A DNA stretch of 64,000 nt from Caulobacter sp. X. Lineage in GTDB: Bacteria > Pseudomonadota > Alphaproteobacteria > Caulobacterales > Caulobacteraceae. The notes under the pieces were generated by a model. It was not told where the DNA came from, ran no database searches, and worked only from the letters and a program-made list of their open reading frames with translations. The stretch lies in the NCBI RefSeq assembly GCF_002742635.1, contig NZ_PEGF01000001.1, forward strand, positions 806,001 to 870,000, in the 5' to 3' direction. The position numbers and the translations under genes are program-made. Shown here piece after piece: positions 8,734 to 17,170 of the stretch. Within the stretch, counting starts at the first letter, position 1. Each line of letters opens with the position of its first letter.

Positions 8734-9450
8734 ATGAGTGACGCCATGCCCATCGCCGCCGTGATCGCCCCGGTCACGCCGCTGCAGCAGAACTGCACGA
8801 TCGTCTGGTGCGCGAAGACGATGAAGGCCGCGATCATCGATCCGGGCGGCGAGGTCGACCGCCTTCTCAAGGCTCTCGCCGACAAGGGCCTGACGCTGGA
8901 GAAGATCTGGATCACCCACGGGCACATGGACCACGCCGGCGGCGCGGCCGAGCTGAAGGCGCGCACCGGCGTTCCGATCGAAGGGCCGCACGAGGCCGAC
9001 CAGTTCTGGATCGATCGCATCCAGCAGAGCGGCGAAATGTACGGCATGCCCGAGGCGCGCATCTTCGTCACCGACCGCTGGCTGCACGACGGCGATAAGG
9101 TCACCCTGGGCGAGACCGAGTTCGAGGTGCTGCATTGCCCTGGGCACACGCCGGGTCACGTGGTGTTCTTCCACCGGCAGACCAAGTTCGCCCAGGTCGG
9201 CGACGTGTTGTTCCAAGGCTCGATCGGCCGCACGGACTTCCCGATGGGCAATCACCAGGACCTGATCGACGCCATCACCCAGAAGCTTTGGCCGCTGGGC
9301 GACGACGTGCGCTTCGTGCCCGGACACGGACCGATGTCCAGCTTCGGAGCCGAGCGCCGGAACAATCCGTTCGTCAGCGATCGCGCGGTGGCCGCGATGA
9401 AGGCGCAGGGCGCGGCCTATCACGCGCCCGAAAACCACTCGCCAGGCTAA
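8734..9450 (+). CDS. MBL-fold metallo-hydrolase, glyoxalase II-like (YcbL type)
   Basis: 238 residues from ATG 8734 with CGGAGG just upstream; a longer in-frame reading overlaps the permease gene. Zinc site motif THGHMDHAGG (HxHxDH) is followed by HCPGHTPGH, GDVLFQGSIGRTDF and the last metal histidine in PGHGPMSSFG. These match the short glyoxalase-II-like group that lacks the C-terminal glutathione-binding helices of true GloB. It probably hydrolyses a thioester in the cytosol; substrate unknown. Confidence 0.88.
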   Translation: MSDAMPIAAVIAPVTPLQQNCTIVWCAKTMKAAIIDPGGEVDRLLKALADKGLTLEKIWITHGHMDHAGGAAELKARTGVPIEGPHEADQFWIDRIQQSGEMYGMPEARIFVTDRWLHDGDKVTLGETEFEVLHCPGHTPGHVVFFHRQTKFAQVGDVLFQGSIGRTDFPMGNHQDLIDAITQKLWPLGDDVRFVPGHGPMSSFGAERRNNPFVSDRAVAAMKAQGAAYHAPENHSPG

Positions 9451-9619
9451 GGTCAACCGGACCCGATCCGCTAAGGGGGGAAGCAGACCGGGCCCGTACG
9501 CCAGAGGGCCACGTGATAGAGGGACGGCCCCCTGACCCGATTTCGATGCCACCGGAGGGTTGCGCGGCTGTTTCAGAGATGAAATCTGAGCGTGACGGGG
9601 CCGTGACAGGAAAGCGCAC

Positions 9620-10384
9620 ATGGAAAACGCCCAGAATATTGTCCAAGGCGACCCAGACGCTCCCCGGGGCGCGGCGCCGCGCATCCTGATCGTCGACGAC
9701 GACCCCGGCATCCGCGACGTGGTGTCGGACTTCCTCAGCCGCCACGGTTACGCCGTGGAGACGGCGCAGGACGCCCGCACGATGGAGCAGGTCCTCGCGC
9801 GCGGGCCGATCGACCTGATCGTCCTGGACGTCATGCTGCCGGGCGAGGACGGCCTGGCGATCTGCCGCCGCCTGTCGTCCGCCGCCGACGGCCCCGCCAT
9901 CATCATGCTCTCGGCCATGGGCGAGGAGACCGACCGGATCGTCGGCCTGGAGCTCGGCGCCGACGACTATCTGCCCAAGCCCTGCAACCCGCGCGAATTG
10001 CTGGCCCGGGTCCGGGCCGTGCTGCGCCGGCGCCAGGAACCCCGCGTGGCCGACGACGCCATGGGCGCGGCCTGCGAGTTCGCCGGCTGGCGGCTGGACC
10101 TGGTCCGCCGTGAGCTGCGCTCGCCCCAGTCCGTGGTCGTCAACCTCTCCAGCGGCGAGTTCTCGCTGCTGCGCGCGTTCGTGGAGCGGCCCCAACGCGT
10201 GCTGACCCGCGACCAACTGCTGGATCTGGCGCGCGGCCGCGACAGCGACGCCTATGACCGCGCCATCGACGTGCAGATCAGCCGCCTGCGGCGCAAGCTG
10301 GACGACGGCGGCGGCGGCGAGCTGATCCGCACGATCCGCAGCGAAGGCTATATGTTCACCGCCAAGGTCGTGCGCACCCCATGA
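9620..10384 (+). CDS. OmpR/PhoB-family response regulator
   Basis: 254 residues. The receiver domain has the acid pocket VDDDPG (25-30), phospho-acceptor D70 in VLDVMLPGEDG and K120 in YLPKP. The C-terminal winged-helix domain (about 150-250) has the typical GEFSLLRAFVERPQRVLTRDQLL and ISRLRRKLDD recognition region. It overlaps the histidine kinase gene by 4 bp (ATGA), so they form a cognate pair. Upstream (9571-9584) there is a small dyad, TTTCA-GAGA-TGAAA, that could be an autoregulatory site, but this is weak. Confidence 0.93.
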   Translation: MENAQNIVQGDPDAPRGAAPRILIVDDDPGIRDVVSDFLSRHGYAVETAQDARTMEQVLARGPIDLIVLDVMLPGEDGLAICRRLSSAADGPAIIMLSAMGEETDRIVGLELGADDYLPKPCNPRELLARVRAVLRRRQEPRVADDAMGAACEFAGWRLDLVRRELRSPQSVVVNLSSGEFSLLRAFVERPQRVLTRDQLLDLARGRDSDAYDRAIDVQISRLRRKLDDGGGGELIRTIRSEGYMFTAKVVRTP

Positions 10385-11799
10385 CGATGTTTCGGCGCGG
10401 CGCGCCGCTGTTCGCTCAGGCTCTGGGCCTGGTGATCGTCACCCTGGTGGCGGCCCAGCTGATCGCGATCGCGGTCATTTTCAACCTGCCGCCGCCGCCG
10501 CCGGAATTCTATCGCTCGGCCGAGATCGTCCGCGCGCTCAAGACGGGCCAGTCCGTGCAGCCTCGCGACGGCCGACTGCTGGTGGTCAAGGAGCAAGGCT
10601 CGCTGCGCTCCAATGGCCAGGACAGCATCCGGCGCGCTGACTTCAAGGCCGGGATCGCGCGCGCGATCGGCGTTCCGGTCAATCGCGTCGAACTGCAGAT
10701 CGACAACGGCCCGCGGTTCTTCGTCCGTCGCACGCCGGTCAACCCGCCAAAACCCTCGGACGCGCCGCCCCCTCCCAATGGCCGGCAGGCCCGCGAGCCC
10801 TTCGCCCGGGAGCCCGGCCCCGGCGGCCCTCCCGGGGCCCGCGGCCAGCCCCGAGACGAACCGCTGATCTTCGGCGACTTCAAGTTCGGCGTGCGCCAGA
10901 GCGATGGTCGCTGGCTGGTGGTCGAGCCCAAGCCCACCTTCCGCCTCGACAGTTGGCAGCAACGGATCCTGCTGATCCTGCTGCTGTCGGTGATCGCCGT
11001 AACGCCCTTGGCCTGGCTGTTCGCGCGTCGCCTCGCGCAGCCGATCACCGCCTTCGCCGACGCCGCCGAACGCCTGGGCAAGGACCCGCGCACGCCGCCC
11101 TTGAGCCTCTCCGGCTCGACCGAGGTGGTCGCCGCCGCCTCGGCCTTCAACATGATGCAGGAGCGCCTTCGGCGCTACGTCGAGGACCGCACCGCCATGG
11201 TCGGCGCGATCGCCCACGATCTGCGCACGCCCCTCACCCGCCTGAAATTCCGCATCGAGGCCGCGCCCGACGACATCCGTCCGAAACTGGCCGCCGACAT
11301 CGATCAGATGGAGACGATGATCGCCGCGACCCTGGGCTTCGTGCGGGACACCAACCGTCCGGCCGAGCGCACCAAGCTGGAGCTGGCCTCCTTGCTGGAG
11401 AGCGTAATGGACGAAGCCGCCGAGACCGGCGGCGACACCACCGTCGAGCGCGCCGAGAAGACCGTGATCGAAGGCGACCCCGTGGCCCTGAAGCGCCTCG
11501 TCCAGAACCTGGTCGAGAACGCCCTGAAATACGGCGGCGCGGCCCGCGGGCGGGTCTATGCCGAGGACGGCATGGCGATCATCGAGATCGACGACAACGG
11601 CCCCGGCGTGCCGCCGGCCGAACTGGAGCGGGTGTTCGAGCCCTTCTATCGCGGCGAGCCCTCGCGCAATCGCGAGACCGGGGGCATTGGCCTCGGCCTG
11701 GCGGTCGTCCGGTCCCTGGCCCGCGCTCACGGCGGCGACGTCTCCCTAGCCAACCTCGCCGGCGGCGGCCTTCGCGCCAGCGTGCGTCTGCCGGCCTGA
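10381..11799 (+). CDS. Sensor histidine kinase with Gly/Pro-rich periplasmic domain
   Basis: 472 residues. Transmembrane helices at about 12-34 and 195-215 flank a periplasmic region (35-190) that has a proline/glycine-rich stretch at 120-160 (APPPPNGRQ, EPGPGGPPGARG). A HAMP linker precedes the H-box IAHDLRTPLTRLKF with H279. The ATPase domain shows N-box LVENALKYGG, G1 DDNGPGVPP, F-box FEPFYRG and G2 GGIGLGLAVV. It should phosphorylate the upstream regulator. The signal sensed is unknown; the EF-hand lipoprotein encoded 108 bp downstream is a plausible partner or target. Confidence 0.93.
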   Translation: MTMFRRGAPLFAQALGLVIVTLVAAQLIAIAVIFNLPPPPPEFYRSAEIVRALKTGQSVQPRDGRLLVVKEQGSLRSNGQDSIRRADFKAGIARAIGVPVNRVELQIDNGPRFFVRRTPVNPPKPSDAPPPPNGRQAREPFAREPGPGGPPGARGQPRDEPLIFGDFKFGVRQSDGRWLVVEPKPTFRLDSWQQRILLILLLSVIAVTPLAWLFARRLAQPITAFADAAERLGKDPRTPPLSLSGSTEVVAAASAFNMMQERLRRYVEDRTAMVGAIAHDLRTPLTRLKFRIEAAPDDIRPKLAADIDQMETMIAATLGFVRDTNRPAERTKLELASLLESVMDEAAETGGDTTVERAEKTVIEGDPVALKRLVQNLVENALKYGGAARGRVYAEDGMAIIEIDDNGPGVPPAELERVFEPFYRGEPSRNRETGGIGLGLAVVRSLARAHGGDVSLANLAGGGLRASVRLPA

Positions 11800-11907
11800 A
11801 GCTTGCGAAAGGCGACTGATTGTTGCGCGACGGCAAACCGCGCCGCCGCCCCTGACATTGCCCGGTAATCCCAGCGGTCTTCAAAGCTTGGCGATGGAGA
11901 CCCCACG

Positions 11908-12681
11908 ATGACGCTTCGCGCCCTCGCCCTGACCGGGCTTCTTGCCGCCACCCTTTCGGCCTGCGCCAGCGGTCCGCCCGACAAGGGCCCAGGCGGTCCC
12001 GACGGCGAGGACTTCGGACCGCCAGGACGCGGCGGTCCTGGCGGCCCCGGCATGATGGGCGGCCCGCAGGTGTTCATCAGTCCGGCGGGCGAGCCCTTCC
12101 GCGCCCCTCCCGGCCAAGCCTATCCCGTCGCCGCTTGGTTCTCCGGCGCCGACGCCAATCACGACGGCGCGCTGAGCCGAGACGAGTTCGTGGCGGATTC
12201 GCTGCGGTTCTTCGCCGTGGTCGACGCCGATCATGACGGCGTGATCGATGGCTTCGAGGTCTCGGCCTACGAAACCCGGATCGCGCCCGAGATCGTCGGG
12301 GGGGCGTCGCCCTCGATGCGGCGCGGCCCGATGGGTCAGGGCCCCGGCGGCGGCGGCCCAGGCGGAGGCGGCGGTCCTCCCGGCGGCGGCGGCGATGACG
12401 CGCCCCGGAGCCGGCGCGGCGCGGGCGCCAACATGCTGCAAGGGGCCTCGCTGTACGGCCTGATCGCCGAGCCTGAGCCGGTCATGGGCGCGGACGCGGA
12501 CTTCAACCGCCGGATCACGAAGGACGAGGCGGCCAAGGCCGCCAAGACCCGCTTCGCGTTGCTGGATCGCGACAAGGACGGCGTGCTGAAGCTGGAGGAG
12601 CTGCCCCAGACTCCCGCCCAGCGAATGGCTGAAGGCGGCAAGGACCGCGGCAAGCGGGCCGGCCGTCCGCCCCGCCGCTAG
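11908..12681 (+). CDS. EF-hand domain lipoprotein
   Basis: 257 residues. The signal peptide ends in the lipobox LSAC (cysteine about residue 19), so a periplasmic or outer-membrane lipoprotein is expected. A glycine/proline-rich spacer follows, then EF-hand loops DANHDGALSRDEF, DADHDGVIDGFEV and DRDKDGVLKLEEL, plus a degenerate one around ADFNRRITKDEA. A second Gly-rich block (GGGGPGGGGGPPGGGG) splits the pairs. It probably binds calcium. The stop codon TAG lies inside the 118-bp repeat that follows. It sits downstream of a two-component pair whose sensor has a similar Gly/Pro-rich periplasmic stretch. Confidence 0.85.
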   Translation: MTLRALALTGLLAATLSACASGPPDKGPGGPDGEDFGPPGRGGPGGPGMMGGPQVFISPAGEPFRAPPGQAYPVAAWFSGADANHDGALSRDEFVADSLRFFAVVDADHDGVIDGFEVSAYETRIAPEIVGGASPSMRRGPMGQGPGGGGPGGGGGPPGGGGDDAPRSRRGAGANMLQGASLYGLIAEPEPVMGADADFNRRITKDEAAKAAKTRFALLDRDKDGVLKLEELPQTPAQRMAEGGKDRGKRAGRPPRR

Positions 12682-12795
12682 AGCATTTTCCGATAAGTGT
12701 GAAACGGTTATCGGATCAAAAAATGCTCTAAACTTTTGAATTAGAGCCCTTTTTAGCCGATCTGCTTGATGCAATCAGATCGGAAAGGGCTCTAG
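12678..12795. repeat. 118-bp two-hairpin dispersed repeat, copy 1
   Basis: The element begins CTAGAGC and ends GCTCTAG. Hairpin 1 pairs AGAGCATTTT with AAAATGCTCT around CCGATAA/TTATCGG. Hairpin 2 pairs AGAGCCCTTT with AAAGGGCTCT around CGATCTG/CAGATCG. It differs from copy 2 (18501-18618) at only 4 of 118 positions. The terminal TAG on each strand is the stop codon of the two flanking convergent genes (EF-hand lipoprotein and DUF1345 protein). Confidence 0.92.
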
Positions 12796-13457
12796 CCCAC
12801 CAGGCTGGCGATGATGTTGATGCCCAGCGCCAGGACCGTTGTGTTGTAGAAGTAGGCGGCGGCCGCGTGGGCGGTGACGAGGCGGCGCAGCTTCGAGGTC
12901 AGGATGTTGTTGTCCGACACCTGGAAGGTCGCGCCGACGCTGAAGGCCAGATAGGCGAAGTCGAGATAGCTGGTCGGCTGCTCGCCCGGGAACTCGATGC
13001 CGCCTTTGTCTTTTCCGGCGGCGAAATAGCGGTGCGCGTAGTGCAGGACGAACACCGTCTGCAGCACCAGCCAGGACAGCGCCAGCGTCGCCCCCGCGCA
13101 GCCGATGATCAACGCCCGGGCGCTGCTCGGCGCGTCCTTGGCCACGATCATCGCGTCGACCACCGCGCCGAGGCTGACGGCGATGGCGGCCAGGACGATC
13201 AACATCAGCACCGGCACGCCTTCGTCATAGCTGGCCGCGCGCGAGCGCATCTGCGCCTCTCCTGATCGAATGAATAGCGCCCACATCAGCGCCAGATACG
13301 CCAGGGCCGCGCTGTCCCAAGCCAGCAACAGGCGCGCCCCGCGCGGCGCGCTGAAATAATTCCCCGTTATCCAGACGACTATCCCGACCGCGAAAGCCGC
13401 CGCCAGACGCCAATGCGACAGGGCGCGTCGCGGCATTTGCTTGGTGTTGCGCGGCAT
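12792..13457 (-). CDS. DUF1345 family inner-membrane protein
   Basis: 221 residues with about five transmembrane helices and the conserved DUF1345 stretch FVLHYAHRYFA...SYLDFAYLAFSVGATFQVSDNNI. The function of the family is not established. AAGGAG lies 8 bp before the ATG at 13457. Its TAG stop is supplied by the end of the dispersed repeat. It diverges from two small stress-type genes on the right. Confidence 0.85.
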   Translation of the reverse strand: MPRNTKQMPRRALSHWRLAAAFAVGIVVWITGNYFSAPRGARLLLAWDSAALAYLALMWALFIRSGEAQMRSRAASYDEGVPVLMLIVLAAIAVSLGAVVDAMIVAKDAPSSARALIIGCAGATLALSWLVLQTVFVLHYAHRYFAAGKDKGGIEFPGEQPTSYLDFAYLAFSVGATFQVSDNNILTSKLRRLVTAHAAAAYFYNTTVLALGINIIASLVG

Positions 13458-13575
13458 TCTTGGGCGACTCCTTGGAACCGGAACAATCCCTGTCCGGTGT
13501 AATTAGTGCGGCTTCGTGGTGAACCGAAAGCGTCCTCGCTGGTTACTTCACCGGAACGCGCAGGAAACGATACCA

Positions 13576-13743
13576 ATGACCGACCCCGACGCCCCGCCTC
13601 CTACCGAGCCCAAGCCGCCCGAGTACGAGCCTGGCGTCATCCCCGTCGAGGAGCCCCCCACCTCGCCGCCGGTCGATCCCGGGGACGATCGTCCCTATGG
13701 CGTCGCGCCCTCGCTCGTACCGCCTGTGACCAGTCCCGACTAG
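13576..13743 (+). CDS. Small proline/acid-rich hypothetical protein
   Basis: 55 residues from ATG 13576 (AGGAAA upstream); an in-frame start 20 codons earlier is possible but lacks a good ribosome site. Composition is strongly proline- and acid-rich (TDPDAPPPTEPKPPEYEPG), with no hydrophobic segment, so it is probably disordered and cytosolic. No domain is recognised. It is followed 9 bp later by a KGG-motif stress protein gene, suggesting co-expression. Confidence 0.6.
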   Translation: MTDPDAPPPTEPKPPEYEPGVIPVEEPPTSPPVDPGDDRPYGVAPSLVPPVTSPD

Positions 13744-13752
13744 GAGCCCCAG

Positions 13753-13959
13753 ATGGACACCGATAGCGAACGTCCCCGCGGTCGTCGCGGTTTCGCCGCC
13801 ATGGACCCGGAACGCCGGCGCGAGATCGCCAGGAAGGGCGGCGCGAGCGTGCCCAGCGAGAAGCGCAGCTTCGCCAAGGATCGAGACCTGGCGGCCAACG
13901 CCGGTCGTAAGGGCGGATCCTCCTCGCGCGGCGCTCGCCCCGGCGAACGCGGCGTCTAA
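13753..13959 (+). CDS. KGG-motif general stress protein (YciG/GsiB-like)
   Basis: 68 residues, basic and glycine-rich. It has two copies of the stress-protein repeat: MDPERRREIARKGGASVPSE and a second ending ANAGRKGGSSS, matching the KGG domain of YciG/ConA-like hydrophilic stress proteins. Such proteins accumulate under general stress in other bacteria; the biochemical role is unclear. GGAG precedes the ATG and a strong terminator follows. Confidence 0.85.
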   Translation: MDTDSERPRGRRGFAAMDPERRREIARKGGASVPSEKRSFAKDRDLAANAGRKGGSSSRGARPGERGV

Positions 13960-13981
13960 GCGATCGAACCGAAGTTCGAAC

Positions 13982-14017
13982 GCGCCGGTTCCGATAGCCT
14001 CGGAACCGGCGCTTTTT
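13982..14017 (+). terminator. Rho-independent terminator after the KGG stress gene
   Basis: A perfect 13-bp stem, GCGCCGGTTCCGA (13982-13994) with TCGGAACCGGCGC (14000-14012), loop TAGCC, followed by TTTTT. The convergent EgtB-EgtD gene ends 28 bp further on. Confidence 0.92.
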
Positions 14018-14044
14018 CGCGTCCGTATGTCGGTTGGATGTCGA

Positions 14045-16222
14045 TCAGGCCGTCAGCAGATAGACGCCGAAGGTCGGCTCTTCGCTGATCCAGCGCCGCG
14101 CCACGGTCCAGCCCGCGCGGCGGGCGATCGCGTCGAAGGCCTCGGGCCGATACTTGTAGGAGTTCTCGGTGTGGATGGTTTCGCCCGCCACGAAGCTGAA
14201 GCCGTGATCGCCGACCATGACGATCTGGCCGCGGGTGCTTTCCAGATGCATCTCGATCCGGCTTTCGTCGGCGTTCCACACCGCGCGATGGGCGAAGGCG
14301 GCGGGATCGAACGTCCCGTCAAGTTCGCGATTGATGTGGACCAGAACGTTGCGATTGAACGCGGCCGTGACGCCCTGGGCGTCGTCATAGGCCGGGATCA
14401 GCACCGCCGGGTCCTTGGCGACGTCCGCGCCGACCACGAAAAGCGCCCCCTCGCCTAGCAGCTCCCGCGCCCCGCGCAGCACCGCCTCGGCCTCGTCCGG
14501 CGCGAAATTGCCAATCGTCGAGCCCGGGAAGAAACCCACCATGGGGCGTCCGCGCGCGCCGTCAGGTGGCGTGAGCGCTCGGGTGAAGTCTTCGACCAGG
14601 GGGGCGACGATCAGGCTGGGATAGTCGATCCGAAGACTGGCGGCGGCCTCTTCAAGGGCGGCTGGGCTGATATCGATCGGCGCATAGACCGCCACATGCG
14701 GCGCGGCGTCCAATACGATGCGGGTCTTGGTGCTGGCCCCGCTGCCGAATTCGATCAAGGCCGCGCCATCGGGAATGCGCGCGGCGATCTCGGGCGCGAT
14801 CTCGCGCAGCAAGGCGGTCTCGGTCCGGGTCAGGTAGTATTCCGGCAGGCCGCAAATCTGCTCGAACAGCCGCGAGCCCTCGGCGTCATAGAAGTACTTG
14901 GCCGGAAGGGTCTTCGGCGTCGCCGACAGGCCGGCGATCACCTCCTCGAGGAACGGATTTCCCGGCGTCACCTCGGCCAGACGATCGTCATCGGCCAGCC
15001 TTACGCCGGCGAACATCCAGCGTCGGTCGGGATGGAAGAAGTTGCGATAGGTCGCGCGCGAATGGCCGGGGGGCGTCGCCTCGCAGCCGCCGCGCAACAC
15101 CATCTGATTGACCATGAACTTGCCGTTGTACTCGCCGAGCGCGCCCGCCCCCGGCTTGAACCCCGGATAGGCGGCGTAGGCGCTGGAGGTCCACTGCCAG
15201 GTCGCCCCGAACAGCTGGCGCAGGGCCGCCTTGCCCGACGCGGTGGCGGCGGCTTCCCATTCGGCTTCGGTCGGCAGCCGGCGCCCAAGCCAGGCGGCGT
15301 AGGCGGCGGCCTCGTAATAGCTGACGTGGACCACCGGCGCGTTCGGGTCCACCGGATGGCGACCGCGCAGGGTCATGGTGCTCCAGACCCCATCGGCTTC
15401 GAGCCGCCAATAACCGGGCGCGATCCACCCCTCCCGCTGCGCGGTCGCCCAACCTTCGGAAAGCCACAGGTCGACCCGCTGATAGCCGCCGGCGTCGATG
15501 AAGGCGATCCACTCGCCGTTGGTCACAAGGCGATCGGACAGGCGGAACGGCGCGACATAGACACGGTGCCGGGGCCGCTCGTTGTCGAAAGCAAAGCCCG
15601 CGTCATCCGCGCCTATGTCGACAAGGCCGCCCGCGAACCGATGGAAGCGTTGGGGTCCAGGCTCAGAACGGCTGGAAGGCGCGCTGGGCTGGTAGGCGGG
15701 GCTGAGCGGCGATTGGGCGAACAGATGCAGGATGTCCATCAGGATCAGCTCCTGATGCTGCTCTTCGTGGGCGAGGCCCAGGTCGAGGCGTTCGCGGATT
15801 TCGGACGTCAGCGGACCGTCGAGCAAGCGCTCCATGGCTGCATCGACATGGGCGCGATAGGCGCTGATCGCCTGGACCGACGGCCTTGTCAGCAGGCCGC
15901 GCTGAGGCCTGGGCTGCCTCGGCCCGACCGCCTCGTAATAGGAGTTGAACAGGTAGCCGAACGCCGGATCGTAGGCCCTGTAGCCCGGCAGAAACGGCGT
16001 GAGCAGGAAGGTCTCGAAGAACCAGGTCGTGTGCGCGCGGTGCCACTTGGTCGGGCTGGCGTCCGGCATGGACTGGGCGGCCTGGTCTTCCGGCGACAGC
16101 GGCGCGGCCAGAGCCTCGGTGCGCCGACGGACCCGCCGATAACGCTCGGCCGCGTCTCCAGTCTCGACGTCCGCCAGATCCATGGAGGCAAGATCAATGG
16201 CGGGCAGATCGTCGGGGGTCAT
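14045..16222 (-). CDS. EgtB-EgtD fusion: ergothioneine sulfoxide synthase joined to histidine N-alpha-trimethyltransferase
   Basis: 725 residues from ATG 16220-16222, with GAGGAG 5 bp upstream. Residues about 25-170 are a DinB_2 domain with the iron-site motif HEEQHQE (H152, H156, E158). Residues about 190-410 are an FGE/sulfatase-like fold (RLPTEAEWEAAA, QWTSSAY, LRGGC, GVRLADD), together EgtB. After a short linker, 431-725 is a DUF2260/EgtD methyltransferase (KYFYDAEGSRLFEQI, EFGSGAS, FFPGSTIGNF, GVTAAFNRNVLVHIN, RIEMHLES). EgtD makes hercynine from histidine and EgtB adds sulfur via an Fe-dependent sulfoxide. EgtE, needed for C-S cleavage, is not in the window. These two are usually separate genes. 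Confidence 0.9.
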   Translation of the reverse strand: MTPDDLPAIDLASMDLADVETGDAAERYRRVRRRTEALAAPLSPEDQAAQSMPDASPTKWHRAHTTWFFETFLLTPFLPGYRAYDPAFGYLFNSYYEAVGPRQPRPQRGLLTRPSVQAISAYRAHVDAAMERLLDGPLTSEIRERLDLGLAHEEQHQELILMDILHLFAQSPLSPAYQPSAPSSRSEPGPQRFHRFAGGLVDIGADDAGFAFDNERPRHRVYVAPFRLSDRLVTNGEWIAFIDAGGYQRVDLWLSEGWATAQREGWIAPGYWRLEADGVWSTMTLRGRHPVDPNAPVVHVSYYEAAAYAAWLGRRLPTEAEWEAAATASGKAALRQLFGATWQWTSSAYAAYPGFKPGAGALGEYNGKFMVNQMVLRGGCEATPPGHSRATYRNFFHPDRRWMFAGVRLADDDRLAEVTPGNPFLEEVIAGLSATPKTLPAKYFYDAEGSRLFEQICGLPEYYLTRTETALLREIAPEIAARIPDGAALIEFGSGASTKTRIVLDAAPHVAVYAPIDISPAALEEAAASLRIDYPSLIVAPLVEDFTRALTPPDGARGRPMVGFFPGSTIGNFAPDEAEAVLRGARELLGEGALFVVGADVAKDPAVLIPAYDDAQGVTAAFNRNVLVHINRELDGTFDPAAFAHRAVWNADESRIEMHLESTRGQIVMVGDHGFSFVAGETIHTENSYKYRPEAFDAIARRAGWTVARRWISEEPTFGVYLLTA

Positions 16223-16327
16223 GAAGGCTCCTCGGGACGTAGTGGCGCTCGCCGGCCCAGGCGACGACAACGCCCGCGAAACTTCGGCGTTCCAACCTCC
16301 GCTGGCAAGCAGACGCAGGTTCGCCTG

Positions 16328-16344
16328 CTGACACAGCGTGTCAG
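16328..16344. promoter_or_regulatory. 17-bp palindrome upstream of the EgtB-EgtD gene
   Basis: CTGACAC-AGC-GTGTCAG lies 106 bp before the EgtB-EgtD start, in the 186-bp gap after the TetR gene. Its TGACAC/GTGTCA half-sites resemble the operator at 17123 but the spacing between half-sites is 2 bp shorter. It may be a weak relative of that operator or a site for another factor. The rest of this gap shows nothing clear. Confidence 0.35.
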
Positions 16345-16408
16345 GACGCTCACGGCAAGGCTTGAACAAATTGATCCGGCCGCGCCCTCTTCCCGAGGAG
16401 CGGAACCG

Positions 16409-17032
16409 TCAGGCCGCGGCGGTGCGATCCAGCAAAGCCGAGATCATCGCCTGGATGATCTTCGTCGTCGCGTCGAGCTCAAGAGCCTGGTCCTGGCGCA
16501 GGCGTCGCCAAGCGTCGAAGCTCAGCAATAGGTCGATCGCTTCGAAAAGATCGCGGTCAGCGGCCAGGTCGGCCGGAAGAACCCGCCTCAGAATCTCCCG
16601 AGCCCCCGCGACCAGCTTGGCGTTATGCACATCCAGCGCGGTCGATTGATGGCGGTGGACCTCGAAGGCGCGCTTGAAGGGCGCGATCCGCTCGTAGGCC
16701 CAGCCTCTGCGTTCGACCAATTCAAGGACCCTGCCGCGCCAATCAGTCGCCTTGAACGGCGTGTCCGCCAAGGACATCAGCTCGGCCTCGATCACCGCCG
16801 ACATCTCGCCATACAGGCTTTCGAGGTCCTTGAAGTGCCGGAAGACGGTTCGCAGGCCGACCTCCGCCCGCCCAGCCACCAGTTCGGCCGAGGGCGAGAC
16901 ATCGCCTTCTCGGACCAGGTCGAGCATCGCGTGCACGATGCGGGCGCGACTGTCCTGCCCTCGGCGGCGTCGGCCATCGACGGACGGCCCATCGTCGTTC
17001 GACTGAGGCAAAAGATAGTGCGCGCGGTCCAA
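16409..17032 (-). CDS. TetR family regulator controlling the dehalogenase (and probably sulfatase) operon
   Basis: 207 residues. It starts with TTG at 17030-17032, supported by AGGAGG 9 bp upstream. The N-terminal HTH reads [19 protein letters not shown] then [13 protein letters not shown]; the recognition helix is GLRTVFRHF. The C-terminal domain is helical and unique. It is divergent from the haloalkane dehalogenase operon, with the operator at 17123-17144 between them. A near copy of that operator lies before the sulfatase gene at 21309. Confidence 0.88.
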   Translation of the reverse strand: MDRAHYLLPQSNDDGPSVDGRRRRGQDSRARIVHAMLDLVREGDVSPSAELVAGRAEVGLRTVFRHFKDLESLYGEMSAVIEAELMSLADTPFKATDWRGRVLELVERRGWAYERIAPFKRAFEVHRHQSTALDVHNAKLVAGAREILRRVLPADLAADRDLFEAIDLLLSFDAWRRLRQDQALELDATTKIIQAMISALLDRTAAA

Positions 17033-17122
17033 GTCCGAGGTCCTCCTTCGCCTTGCTTAGCGCCCATGCGCCATGACCGCTACCCGCCAAGCGCCGAGGT
17101 CGTTCTTGACAGCCGGCGATAT

Positions 17123-17144
17123 AGTGACACTCATTATGTCAATA
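17123..17144 (+). promoter_or_regulatory. Putative TetR operator, dehalogenase promoter
   Basis: Half-sites TGACA (17125-17129) and TGTCA (17137-17141) are separated by 7 bp. The 22-bp site matches 17 of 22 positions of the site before the sulfatase gene (21309-21330, read on the minus strand), including the shared flank TGTCAATA. It lies 27 bp before the dehalogenase ATG, overlapping the likely promoter; TTGACA at 17106-17111 may be the -35 box. Confidence 0.65.
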
Positions 17145-17170
17145 CAACAGCGAGTGCGGAGGGATCGACC

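Noticed and set aside
9571-9584. TTTCA-GAGA-TGAAA dyad before the response regulator gene
   Set aside because: Half-sites are only 5 bp, with no second copy in the window; too weak to list as an operator.
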